Assembly (NCBI GenBank): GCA_964422155.1
Contig: CAYQZZ010000003.1
Span: 1-64,000 of the forward strand
Reading direction: 5' to 3'
DNA from: JBGPRB01 sp964422155
GTDB taxonomy: Bacteria; Chloroflexota; Dehalococcoidia; Dehalococcoidales; RBG-16-60-22
DNA length: 64,000 bases
Both the position numbers and the translations under genes were made by a program. This document shows positions 23,636 through 31,600 of this stretch, piece after piece. The notes under the pieces were generated by a model. It was not told the origin of the DNA. It worked only from the letters and a program-made list of their open reading frames with translations, and ran no database searches. The stretch's first letter is position 1; each line of letters opens with the position of its first letter.

Positions 23636-24235
23636 TTAACCCGGCTTTTTATTCTTCACAGGTGAAGGACTCCCGGGTTTGACCAGCGGGATGCCCTTGG
23701 CGCAGAGCGGGCATTCTCCCGGCTTGTAGGTAATAACCTGCGTCCGGTGACAGGCATAGAACGGCGCGCCGAAAACGGGTTCCTGCGCTGAGCGGAGAAC
23801 GAGCACACCGACGCCGACCACCTGGCCTTCCAGCTTTTTCACCGCGGCAATGACCTCATTGATGGAACCGCCGGTGGTCAGCACGTCATCAACTACCAGC
23901 ACCTTTTCACCGGGGTCGATGTGGAAACCGCGACGGAACACCCGACCGCTCCCGCTGGACTCGTCCTTCTCGGCGAAGATGCCGCGTACGCCGAGCTGAC
24001 GGGCGGTCTCATACGCGAGTATAATGCCGGGGGTGGTCGGACCAGCCACGACGGTAGCTCCTGCTTTGCGGTAATGGTCAGCAATCATCCGGCATAGCTT
24101 TTCCGTGTATTCGGGGTATTGAATGACCAGTGCTTTCTCCCAGTAAATCGGGGAATGCAGGCCGGAAGCCAGCAGGAAATGCCCCTTGAGTAAAGCGCCC
24201 GACCTCTCGAACATTGCCTCGACGCTATCTGCCAT
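23636..24235 (-). CDS. pyrE: Orotate phosphoribosyltransferase with repeat-derived C-terminal tail
   Basis: Transfers the ribose-5-phosphate group of PRPP to orotate, giving OMP in pyrimidine synthesis. The type I PRTase PRPP loop is VLVVDDVLTTGGSINEVI (about 108-125). ASGLHSPIYWEKALV and VVAGPTTPGIILAYETARQ are typical of the OPRTase group that has a cysteine-containing C-terminal extension, seen here as CHRTQVITYKPGECPLCAKGIP. The last 15 residues (VKPGSPSPVKNKKPG) are encoded by DNA that matches the dispersed repeats (GTCAAACCCGGGAGT plus CTTCACCTGTGAAG), so the gene end seems to have been extended by a repeat insertion. Other pyr genes are not in the window. lepB lies upstream. Confidence 0.94.
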   Translation of the reverse strand: MADSVEAMFERSGALLKGHFLLASGLHSPIYWEKALVIQYPEYTEKLCRMIADHYRKAGATVVAGPTTPGIILAYETARQLGVRGIFAEKDESSGSGRVFRRGFHIDPGEKVLVVDDVLTTGGSINEVIAAVKKLEGQVVGVGVLVLRSAQEPVFGAPFYACHRTQVITYKPGECPLCAKGIPLVKPGSPSPVKNKKPG

Positions 24236-24274
24236 ACTTATTGCTCCGACCTGTCTTATGCTGATATCCCGAGG

Positions 24275-24826
24275 TTATTCACTACTATAATTGGCGCTGG
24301 TCAGCTGGTCGCCCAGCGGATAACCGGGCACGACCCCCCAATCGGCGGGCGGCCATGTTATCAGCCAGGCTTTACCGATCAGGTTCTCGCGCGTCATAAG
24401 CCATCCCCGGTGAGAGTCGTTACTGATATCACGGTTGTCACCGAGGACGAAGTAGTTGTCGTCTGGGACTTTCTCCTTGCCCAGAGTATAGCTGAAAGAG
24501 CGCTTGACGTAGGGTTCGTCCAGCTTCACGCCATTGACGTACACCACGCCTTTTATCACCTCGACCATATCGCCGGGCAGGCCGATGATGCGCTTGATGA
24601 ACTCTTCCTCCCGTCCGTCAGGGGCTTTTAAGATGACCACGTCACCCCGCTGCGGTTCGTGGAACCAGTAAACGGCTTTGTTGACCACCACTCGCTCGCC
24701 CTCGAAGAAGCTGGGTTCCATGCTCGTCTGGAACACTTCATAGGTCTGGATGCTTTGTCTGGCGGCGATAAATATTATCAGGGCCAGTGCGACTGTTATC
24801 AGGAATTCACGTAGAAAAGTCTTCAC
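24275..24826 (-). CDS. lepB: Signal peptidase I
   Basis: Membrane-bound serine/lysine protease that removes Sec and Tat signal peptides. The 183 residues have one N-terminal membrane segment (about 8-22). The nucleophile Ser35 is in QTSMEPSFFEGE, the general base Lys78 is in FIKRIIGLPGD, and box E is VLGDNRDISNDSHRGW. The start is GTG (24826) without a clear ribosome binding site. pyrE follows after 39 bp and may be co-transcribed. Confidence 0.95.
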   Translation of the reverse strand: MKTFLREFLITVALALIIFIAARQSIQTYEVFQTSMEPSFFEGERVVVNKAVYWFHEPQRGDVVILKAPDGREEEFIKRIIGLPGDMVEVIKGVVYVNGVKLDEPYVKRSFSYTLGKEKVPDDNYFVLGDNRDISNDSHRGWLMTRENLIGKAWLITWPPADWGVVPGYPLGDQLTSANYSSE

Positions 24827-24967
24827 GATATTTTAGCCTTGACTATTGCTCAATTATACCCTATTTTTCTTCGTCCTGCCACTGTAAGGTCGATTGCCGG
24901 GGACCGTTCTTGCCAAAAACTGCCATCGGTATTACGATAGAGGAGGCCGCTCCGGTGGAGGTATGAC

Positions 24968-25432
24968 GTGCCGAAAATGAAAGCAAAGCTCGCGGCGTTG
25001 GTTCGACTCTCTAAAATGACCCGCATATTGCTGGCGGTTTTTTGTGTGCTGGTGATATGCGTTGTTTTTGTCGGACTTGACAATGCCCCCGGCATTATTC
25101 TGGGCTGGCTGGCGACTGCAGTACTGATAACGGAACTGACCCGCCGGTGGCGGAAGGTAAGGAATTTCCTCATCCTCGGTTTTGCCTCATTTGCCGGCGC
25201 CATTTTGCTTTCTTTCCTCCACGAGGTCGTCGTCTATCCTCTCGCGGGTATCATAGGGGGTGATGCCGCGTTACAGAGTCGGGCGCTGGACGTTTTTCAT
25301 GAGGCAATCTCTCTGTTAATATTGTTTGTTACTCCGATGGGTATCTTTATCGGTGTCGTGGGGGCTGTCGTCCTGGTCATTTTACACTTGATAGCGCTGT
25401 TGAGTAAAAAGAGCGTTTCCTCCGGTACTTGA
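24968..25432 (+). CDS. Hypothetical membrane protein
   Basis: A 154-residue protein with about four hydrophobic segments (roughly 19-37, 43-57, 66-84 and 111-138) and no recognisable active-site motif. The start is GTG at 24968 with GGAGGT five bases before it. An in-frame ATG three codons later is an alternative. It is divergent from lepB and followed after 70 bp by plsY in the same direction. I cannot assign a family. Confidence 0.65.
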   Translation: MPKMKAKLAALVRLSKMTRILLAVFCVLVICVVFVGLDNAPGIILGWLATAVLITELTRRWRKVRNFLILGFASFAGAILLSFLHEVVVYPLAGIIGGDAALQSRALDVFHEAISLLILFVTPMGIFIGVVGAVVLVILHLIALLSKKSVSSGT

Positions 25433-25502
25433 CCGACGGGGTAGTTTTGTTTTATTATACCAAGACGCTCAAGGTATTGTCTCTGGTCGGGAGCTATAAG
25501 AG

Positions 25503-26138
25503 ATGGAAATAGTATATACTGCTTTGCTGGCTGTAGCTGCCTTTGGGCTCGCCTCCATTCCTTTTTCCGTCCTCGTCGGCCGCTGGTTCCTCGGCAAAGA
25601 CATCACGGACTACGGGGACGGCAATCCCGGCGCTGTCAATGTCTTCAGGGCGGGGGGGCAAAAGCTGGGTTATCTCGCGGTGTTCCTGGATGTAGCCAAG
25701 GGTGTCCCCTTTGTTTTCCTGACGTATTATAATTTCGGACTTTCCGAGCTAGCTGTTGTTGTTGTGGCGATATGCGCGATATTGGGCCATGCTTTCTCGC
25801 CGTTTCTTCGCTGGCATGGCGGGAAGGCGGTGGCGGTTACCTTCGGGGTGCTGCTGGCGCTACCTCAGCACGAGATTTTACTGGCGTTTATCGCCTTTAT
25901 GGTCCTGGGTTTTCTCTTCATTGAAATCGATGCCTGGACAGTAATGTTCGGCGCTGCCGGCACGCTGGCTTATCTGGCTGTCACCAGGGGAGGCTCCTGG
26001 GAAACATTTTTGATGCTGTGTATACTGGCCATACTGGCTTTCAAGCATTTTGAAGCCCTGCATACCTTTCCCGGTTTCCACGGAAGATTCGTCCGCTTTG
26101 TCCAATCGATAATACATGGGGCCATGTTCACCATTTAG
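25503..26138 (+). CDS. plsY: Glycerol-3-phosphate acyltransferase PlsY-like
   Basis: Membrane acyltransferase expected to transfer the acyl group of acyl-phosphate to sn-glycerol-3-phosphate, the first committed step of phospholipid synthesis. PlsY motifs are present: SIPFSVLVGRWFLGKDI with GDGNPGAVNVFRAGG (motif 1), FLDVAKGVPFVF, GHAFSPFLRWHGGKAVAVTFGVLL (motif 2). Some positions differ from classical PlsY (GDGNPGAVN for GSGNIGATN). At 211 residues it has about six hydrophobic segments. A glycosyltransferase follows after 12 bp, suggesting an operon for a polar lipid or glycolipid. Confidence 0.85.
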   Translation: MEIVYTALLAVAAFGLASIPFSVLVGRWFLGKDITDYGDGNPGAVNVFRAGGQKLGYLAVFLDVAKGVPFVFLTYYNFGLSELAVVVVAICAILGHAFSPFLRWHGGKAVAVTFGVLLALPQHEILLAFIAFMVLGFLFIEIDAWTVMFGAAGTLAYLAVTRGGSWETFLMLCILAILAFKHFEALHTFPGFHGRFVRFVQSIIHGAMFTI

Positions 26139-26150
26139 GAAGGCTGAAGC

Positions 26151-27299
26151 ATGTTATATCAGGGAGTAATTGCGGCTGTTCTGGCAGTCTTTCTGCTCAA
26201 TCTCGTTCTTAATTTGAGGAGTCTCAAGGTCCCCGGCAGCAATAGTAAAGTCCCCCGGCCGGCGCCCCTTATCTCCGTCCTCGTCCCGGCGCGGGACGAA
26301 GAAGCGAACATCAGGGCATGTCTGGAGTCTCTGCAGAAACAGGACTATCCCAATTTTGAGATTCTGGTGCTGGATGATAACTCGGCAGACAACACGGCAG
26401 GCATTGTCAATGAGATGGCGTCCCGGGATAGTCGCATCCGACTGTTCAGGGGTGAGCCCCTGCCCGAGGACTGGGCGGGTAAACCATTCGCCTGCTACCA
26501 GCTGGCCCAGAGGGCAAGTGGCTCCTGGCTGCTGTTCGTGGACGCCGATACGGTTCATGCGCCCCATATGCTGCGCAGCGTGCTTTCCCTGGCTCTGGAG
26601 TCCAGGACATCCATGCTTTCGGGTTTTCCCCGCCAGCTGGCTAGCTCTTTACCCGAGAAAATTGTCATACCGGTAATATATTTCATCATTCTGGGCTGGC
26701 TGCCTTTATGGTGGCTCCACCGTTCCCGAACCCCCAGGCCGTCCATGGCTATCGGCCAGTTCCTGCTCTTCCCCAGGGATGAGTACTGGCGTATCGGCGG
26801 GCATAAGGCGGTGCAGTCCAGAATCGTGGAAGATGTCTGGCTGGGCATCGAGGTAAACCGTCACGGCGGCCGTCACCTGGCCGTCGACCTCTCTCCCGTG
26901 GTCTCCTGCAATATGTACCGGGACATAGGGACGATGTGGCATGGCCTGGGCAGGTCGATTTATTCGATTGCGGCCATGGCTCCTTTAGGACTGGCCGGGC
27001 TGCTGGTGGCGGCGAGCCTTTTCTATATCGGGCCGTTCTACTGGCTCTGGAGGGGATTTTTTTCGACTTACGAGCCTATCCTCTGGCGCGGGATAGTGGT
27101 TTCTCAGGTGGTGGTAATATTATTCATGCGGTGGCTGATAGATAGCCGTTTCCGGGAGCCGGCTATTTCTATCTGGTTCCACCCGCTTGGTTTCCTGTTC
27201 TATTTTGTGAACGTTCTCTATGCCGGCGGCAGATGGCTGGCTGGTACTGGTGTCACCTGGAAAGAGCGTTTCTACGGCCGTGAATCGACGGTGGAATAA
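26151..27299 (+). CDS. Family 2 glycosyltransferase with C-terminal membrane segments
   Basis: A 382-residue enzyme with an N-terminal membrane segment (about 3-20), a GT-A domain (about 40-260), and three C-terminal hydrophobic segments. Visible motifs are ISVLVPARDEEANIRACLESL, LVLDDNSADNT, the metal-binding LLFVDADT (DxD), and a later EDVWLGIEV acceptor-site segment. The overall architecture is like glucosyltransferases that act on lipids or carotenoids (CruC/CrtQ type). It is 12 bp after plsY, which supports a glycolipid role, but the sugar and acceptor are not readable from sequence. Confidence 0.8.
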   Translation: MLYQGVIAAVLAVFLLNLVLNLRSLKVPGSNSKVPRPAPLISVLVPARDEEANIRACLESLQKQDYPNFEILVLDDNSADNTAGIVNEMASRDSRIRLFRGEPLPEDWAGKPFACYQLAQRASGSWLLFVDADTVHAPHMLRSVLSLALESRTSMLSGFPRQLASSLPEKIVIPVIYFIILGWLPLWWLHRSRTPRPSMAIGQFLLFPRDEYWRIGGHKAVQSRIVEDVWLGIEVNRHGGRHLAVDLSPVVSCNMYRDIGTMWHGLGRSIYSIAAMAPLGLAGLLVAASLFYIGPFYWLWRGFFSTYEPILWRGIVVSQVVVILFMRWLIDSRFREPAISIWFHPLGFLFYFVNVLYAGGRWLAGTGVTWKERFYGRESTVE

Positions 27300-27306
27300 A
27301 AAAAGT

Positions 27307-27475
27307 GTCATTCTGGTCCTGAACGTAGTGAAGGGGAAGAATCCGCTTGCACGCCGAAGCTTTAGCGTAGGCGTGTCATTCCCAACCTTATCGGTAATCC
27401 AGTTCTATCACTCCTTTTTCCCTCGATGTCATTGCGAGCCCGATGTAATCGGGACGAAGCAATCCGTCTCTGCCT
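27307..27475. repeat. Compound dispersed repeat downstream of the glycosyltransferase
   Basis: GTCATTCTGG, GAATCCG, TGCACGCCGAAGC...GGCGTG, GTCATTCCC and GTCATTGCGAGCCCGATG...ATCGGGACGAAGC modules lie end to end. This is at least two repeat units fused. It occupies the first part of the 485-bp gap 27300-27784, and leader cassette B occupies the second. Confidence 0.7.
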
Positions 27476-27527
27476 CACTCCCTTCTCTTTTCTTTTACCC
27501 TAACAACTCTTGATGAAAATGGCGGAT

Positions 27528-27670
27528 TTGACAAATACGAAAAAATCAGTATAATCATACTCACGTGACATAAAAAAGCCTTGAATTATATAACAGTGGG
27601 TGGGTGTGATGATAGCTGTGAAATAAGGGCACTGGTACCGCTTTAATGGCGATAGCCGGTGCCATTTTTT
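27528..27670 (+). promoter_or_regulatory. Promoter - structured leader - intrinsic terminator cassette, copy B
   Basis: Consensus TTGACA (27528-27533) and TATAAT (27550-27555) are spaced by 16 bp, as in copy A. The GGTG box begins about 40 nt after the presumed start point in both copies, and the terminator begins 77 bases after the -10 here against 75 in copy A. The stem is GGCACTGG (27628-27635) with CCGGTGCC (27656-27663), one G-U pair included, followed by a run of six T. An inner CGC/GCG pairing is possible. The segment before the stem (GGTGGGTGTGATGATAGCTG) resembles the copy A equivalent. It lies 115 bp before the first of two NTF2-like genes. Confidence 0.72.
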
Positions 27671-27784
27671 ATTGGGCAAAGAGATAAAGGAGGTAATGCC
27701 TATTGAATAAAAGAAATCAGGGTGTTTAATAAAGGATTTAAACTATACCAATGAAATTTTTAAAAAGTAAAGGAGGTAAATACC

Positions 27785-28207
27785 ATGTCTACAGAAAAGA
27801 ACAAAGCCGTTATACGCCGCAAGCATGTGGAAGAATTATTCAACAAGGGTAACCTGGCAGTAGCGGATGATATTATATCATCCGAATATGTCTACCATGG
27901 ACCTACGGGCGAGTTAAAAGGTCCGGAGGGAGTGAAGCAAATTGTGACCGCGTGGCGCACTGCTTTCCCTGATGGGCGTTTTACGATCGATGATATGGTT
28001 GCCGAAGGGGACAAGGTAGCGGTTCGTTATACAATGACGGGCACATTCAAGGGTGAGTATATGGGAATCGCTCCGACGGGCAAGAAAGTAAATATTACTG
28101 CTGCTTTCTTTTACCACTTTAAAAATGGTAAAGAGGTGGAAGCCTTGCCTTTTGAAGATATGCTAACCTTTTATCGTCAGTTGGGTATTCCTGTTCCGCC
28201 CCAGTAA
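27785..28207 (+). CDS. NTF2/SnoaL-like protein, ester-cyclase type (first of a tandem pair)
   Basis: A 140-residue protein of the SnoaL-like polyketide-cyclase/ester-cyclase group within the NTF2-like fold. The family pattern is MSTEKNKAVIRRKHVEELFNKG, then YVYHGPTGELKGPEGVKQIVTAWRTAFPDGRFTIDDMVAEGDKVAVRYTMTGTFKGEYMGIAPTGKKV. The substrate is unknown. A strong AAAGGAGG ribosome binding site precedes it. It lies behind leader B and 31 bp before a paralogue. The first 42 bp around both starts (27769 and 28223 onward) are identical. Confidence 0.82.
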   Translation: MSTEKNKAVIRRKHVEELFNKGNLAVADDIISSEYVYHGPTGELKGPEGVKQIVTAWRTAFPDGRFTIDDMVAEGDKVAVRYTMTGTFKGEYMGIAPTGKKVNITAAFFYHFKNGKEVEALPFEDMLTFYRQLGIPVPPQ

Positions 28208-28238
28208 AATTTCCATAAAAATAAAGGAGGTAAATACC

Positions 28239-28670
28239 ATGTCTACAGAAAAGAACAAAGCCGTGATACGCCGCGTTTTCGAAGAGGCAATGAACAAGGG
28301 GGACCTGGCAGTAGCGGATGAGGGTATAGCTTCTAACTACGTCTTCCATGGGCCTGTTGGGCAGGAGTTTAAAGGCCCGGAGGAATTCAAGCAATTGGTC
28401 AGCATGTACCGCACCGCTTTCCCCGATTTGCATTGTGTTATCGAGGATATGGTCGCCGAAGGGGACAAAGTGTCGGCTCGTTCAACGATTCGGGGTACAC
28501 ACAAGGGTAATCTGATGGGCATCGCTCCGACGGGAAAACAGGTTACAGTAACAGGAATTGTCATCGTCCGCTTCGTAGGTGGTAGGGAAGTAGAAGCTTG
28601 GTCCGTTATGGACCTTCTGAGCATGATGCAACAGTTAGGCGTTGTCCCGCCTATGGGTCAGGGGAAATAA
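28239..28670 (+). CDS. NTF2/SnoaL-like protein, ester-cyclase type (second of a tandem pair)
   Basis: A 143-residue paralogue of the preceding gene with the same block order: MSTEKNKAVIRRVFEEAMNKG, YVFHGPVGQEFKGPEEFKQLV, MYRTAFPDLHCVIEDMVAEGDKV, GTHKGNLMGIAPTGKQV. The ribosome binding site and first codons are an exact copy of those of the first gene, which suggests a recent tandem duplication or gene conversion at the 5' end. The bodies have diverged, so the two proteins may use different ligands. It is convergent with the large activase gene, with only 7 bp between stop codons. Confidence 0.82.
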   Translation: MSTEKNKAVIRRVFEEAMNKGDLAVADEGIASNYVFHGPVGQEFKGPEEFKQLVSMYRTAFPDLHCVIEDMVAEGDKVSARSTIRGTHKGNLMGIAPTGKQVTVTGIVIVRFVGGREVEAWSVMDLLSMMQQLGVVPPMGQGK

Positions 28671-28677
28671 AGAATAT

Positions 28678-31600
28678 CTATTTGGAGCTTTGTCGGTTAT
28701 CAAGCATATGCTCCCGGCACTGCTGGATGAACGCCTCGAACCTTATCGCCTCGCCGGGGTCTTTAGTCCCCTCCACCACCACGTTCAATACCGGCAGGCT
28801 ATAGTCCTGGCGGAACTGGTGCAGGAGCAGGCTCACTATCGTCCCCGGCATGCAACCGAAAGGTATGATGTTCACGATGCCGTCGAAGCCGTGCTCGGCG
28901 TATTCCACGACGCGTCCCATGCTCAGGATAGCCTCCCCCTCGACAGCCGGTGTCAGGTAGGTATGGCCGCGGTCGAGAATCGCCTGCGTCGGCAGCTCGC
29001 GTCTGAATAGCTCAATTGAACCGTCGAACTGCTTTCTCAAAGGCTCAGCGACGTTCTCCTGGACTATCTCGGTCAGCTTCTGTTTAGCCCAGTCGCGCCA
29101 GCCGCCCTCCAGGTGGAGCCGGTTGCGGCGCTTTCTCTGGTGGTCGATATAGTCCAGCCACTCCTCAAGAGGCGGCACACCGCACTGTGCGCCGAGCGCT
29201 TCCAGCTTGCGGATAAGCAAGTCGTTGGCGAACTGGTTGCTGCGTACGAATATCTCGCCCACAATGCCGATGCGCGGCTTGTTTATACTGGAATCGATTT
29301 TTATCGCTTCAAAAGCATCCCCGACCCGGCGGGAGAACGCTTGCAGGGCGCTGCTATTCTGTCCCACATTCTTTATCAGCGAGTCCAGCCACTCCTTATA
29401 GACGGCGTCGGTCTCGCCCCTGTTTATCTCGTAGGGACGCTTCTCCATGACCATTTTCTGCATGGAGTCGAGTATGGTGATAGCCCTCCAGGCATGGAGT
29501 CGGAAGCCCTTTCCCAGGGAAGACATATCTTTATGGTAGCCGCCGGTCTGGTCGAAGACGAGTATGGGCACGTTTTGCAGGCCGAGTTCGTCAAGTATCA
29601 GGCGGTGGAGCCGGTTATACTGTCCGAAGCGGCAGGGACCGCTGGCCGCGGGCATAAAGAAGGCGGCATGGTCGGCATCGAAGTCCGGCGCCAGCGTTTT
29701 CTTGACGATATCCCCGCTGGTGATGATGCTGGGATAACATTCCTTGCCCGTGGTGTATTTCCGGCCTATTTCCAGGGTAAGCTCGTCCGACTCCGGCAGA
29801 GGTTCGGCATCGACGCCGCAGTGCCTCATGGCGGCGGCCAGGACATAGCCGTGGTCAATCATGTAGGGCACATAGATGCGCCGACTGTTGGTATGGTTGG
29901 ACGAGATGCTGACGAGCGGGATATATTTGCTGGTGCCGCGGGTCCTGGCGTTGCGTATGGTATCGATAAAAGCCTCGCAGCGGGTGATGATGCCGGCATC
30001 GGCGGAGTGCTCGTCGATTTCTATGGTAAGGAAGGGCTTGCCTTCGGTTTCCTTGCTGAAGAATTTTGTTAAATAGGAGTCCGGCCCACAGGCGAAATTC
30101 GTCACATATAGCCCGAACAGGCGCGGGTCTCGGGCAATTATTCTGGCGGCGCAGAGTATTTTCTGTCCCGCCTTCCAGTACATGTTGGGGTGGGCTTTAC
30201 CGACTTCCCCGGCCAGCGATTGGAGCGGCAGGAAGTCCAGCGGGATTGCCAGAATATTCATGTCCCTCAGTTTTTCCGGGATGTTCAGCGTCATGGCTTC
30301 GTCATAGGTGTTGTAGGCGCGACCAATGATGACGATGGCTTTTTCATCGGATTTAAGCTGGGAGAGGACTTCCTGGCCTCTTTTCTGCTGCCATTCGCTA
30401 AAAGCATCGAACGCCTCGAATCCAGCCTGTATAGCCCTGTCTATCAGAGCGCTGGAGGTGATTCCCGTACTCATGGCGGTTCTTTTGAGGACCTTTTTCT
30501 GCCATGCCCGGCCGCGGTCGGGGTGGATGACTGGTTGCAGCACCTTCGCCTGTTTGCCTTTAGGCGTGCCTGCACGCTGACCTGCTCGCCGAACAGGTTC
30601 TTTGGCAGGCGAGAGTGCATTACGGCATGCAAGCGTGTTCAGTGCTTCATTGATGCGTGTCGAGCTTAACAGGATATATGGTAAACTCTGCGTGAGCGGG
30701 CAGTTCCAAGACTTCCTGAAATCGTCGGAGAGCTTTTCCATGGTGCACTGGACCGGCAGAAAGATAAAGTCCGGCTCTTTTTCCAGCAGGTTGAGCACAT
30801 GACCGTGGGCCAGCTTGATGGGCAGGCAAGGCTCTTCGACGATATTCTCCACGCCCTGGCGGATAATGTGGCGGTTGGTGGGGTCGGAAAGCACCACCTG
30901 GAAGCCGAGTTCGGTGAAAAATGCCTTCCATAGCGGGAATAGCTCATGGAAGAACAGGACTCTGGGGATTCCCACCGTCTTACCGTTGGGATTGTCCGGC
31001 TTATCTTTGGGATAGGTGTTAAGCAAGGCTTGAGCGAGCTCTTCGAACAGGCGCGGTATTTTTGAAGACTGGCGCTTCTCTTTCTTTTCCGGGCTGTCCC
31101 ATTTACCGCAGCGGGAGCCGTAGAAGAGGGGTTGCTCACCCTCGAAGACGACCTTGTGGATTTCGCACCTGTTGGAGCAGCTCTGGCATTCGAAGGAGGA
31201 TAGCTCGTATTTGCGGCTGGCCAGGTCGAAGCCGCGGAAGCGTGTCGGCAGGCCGGTAGTTTCCATCTCTTCTTTAGCCAGCATGGCTACGCCGATAGCC
31301 CCGAGGATATCGTGCTGGGGTGGCACCGTTATTTTCTTGCCCAGGACGCTCTCGAAGGCGGCTTTCACGGCGCGATTGAAGGCGGTGCCGCCCTGGAACA
31401 GGATATGGTCGCCGATTTTACGGTCCTCTACGACCTTGGTCAGGTAGTTTTTCACAACGGAGTAAGCCAGGCCGGCTACCAGGTCTTCTTTAGCGGCGCC
31501 CCTTTGCTTAAAGTAGTTCTGCTGCGACTCCATGAACACGGTGCAGCGCTCGCCCAGGTCCAGCGGGTGCTTTGAGGCAAGGCCAAGCTGCCCGAATTCC

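Noticed and set aside
27627..27651. T-box-like word TGGTACCGC in leader B
   Set aside because: It resembles the T-box antiterminator core, but the leader is only about 75 nt before it, no Stem I or specifier loop is visible, copy A does not keep the word, and the downstream genes are not tRNA- or amino-acid-related.
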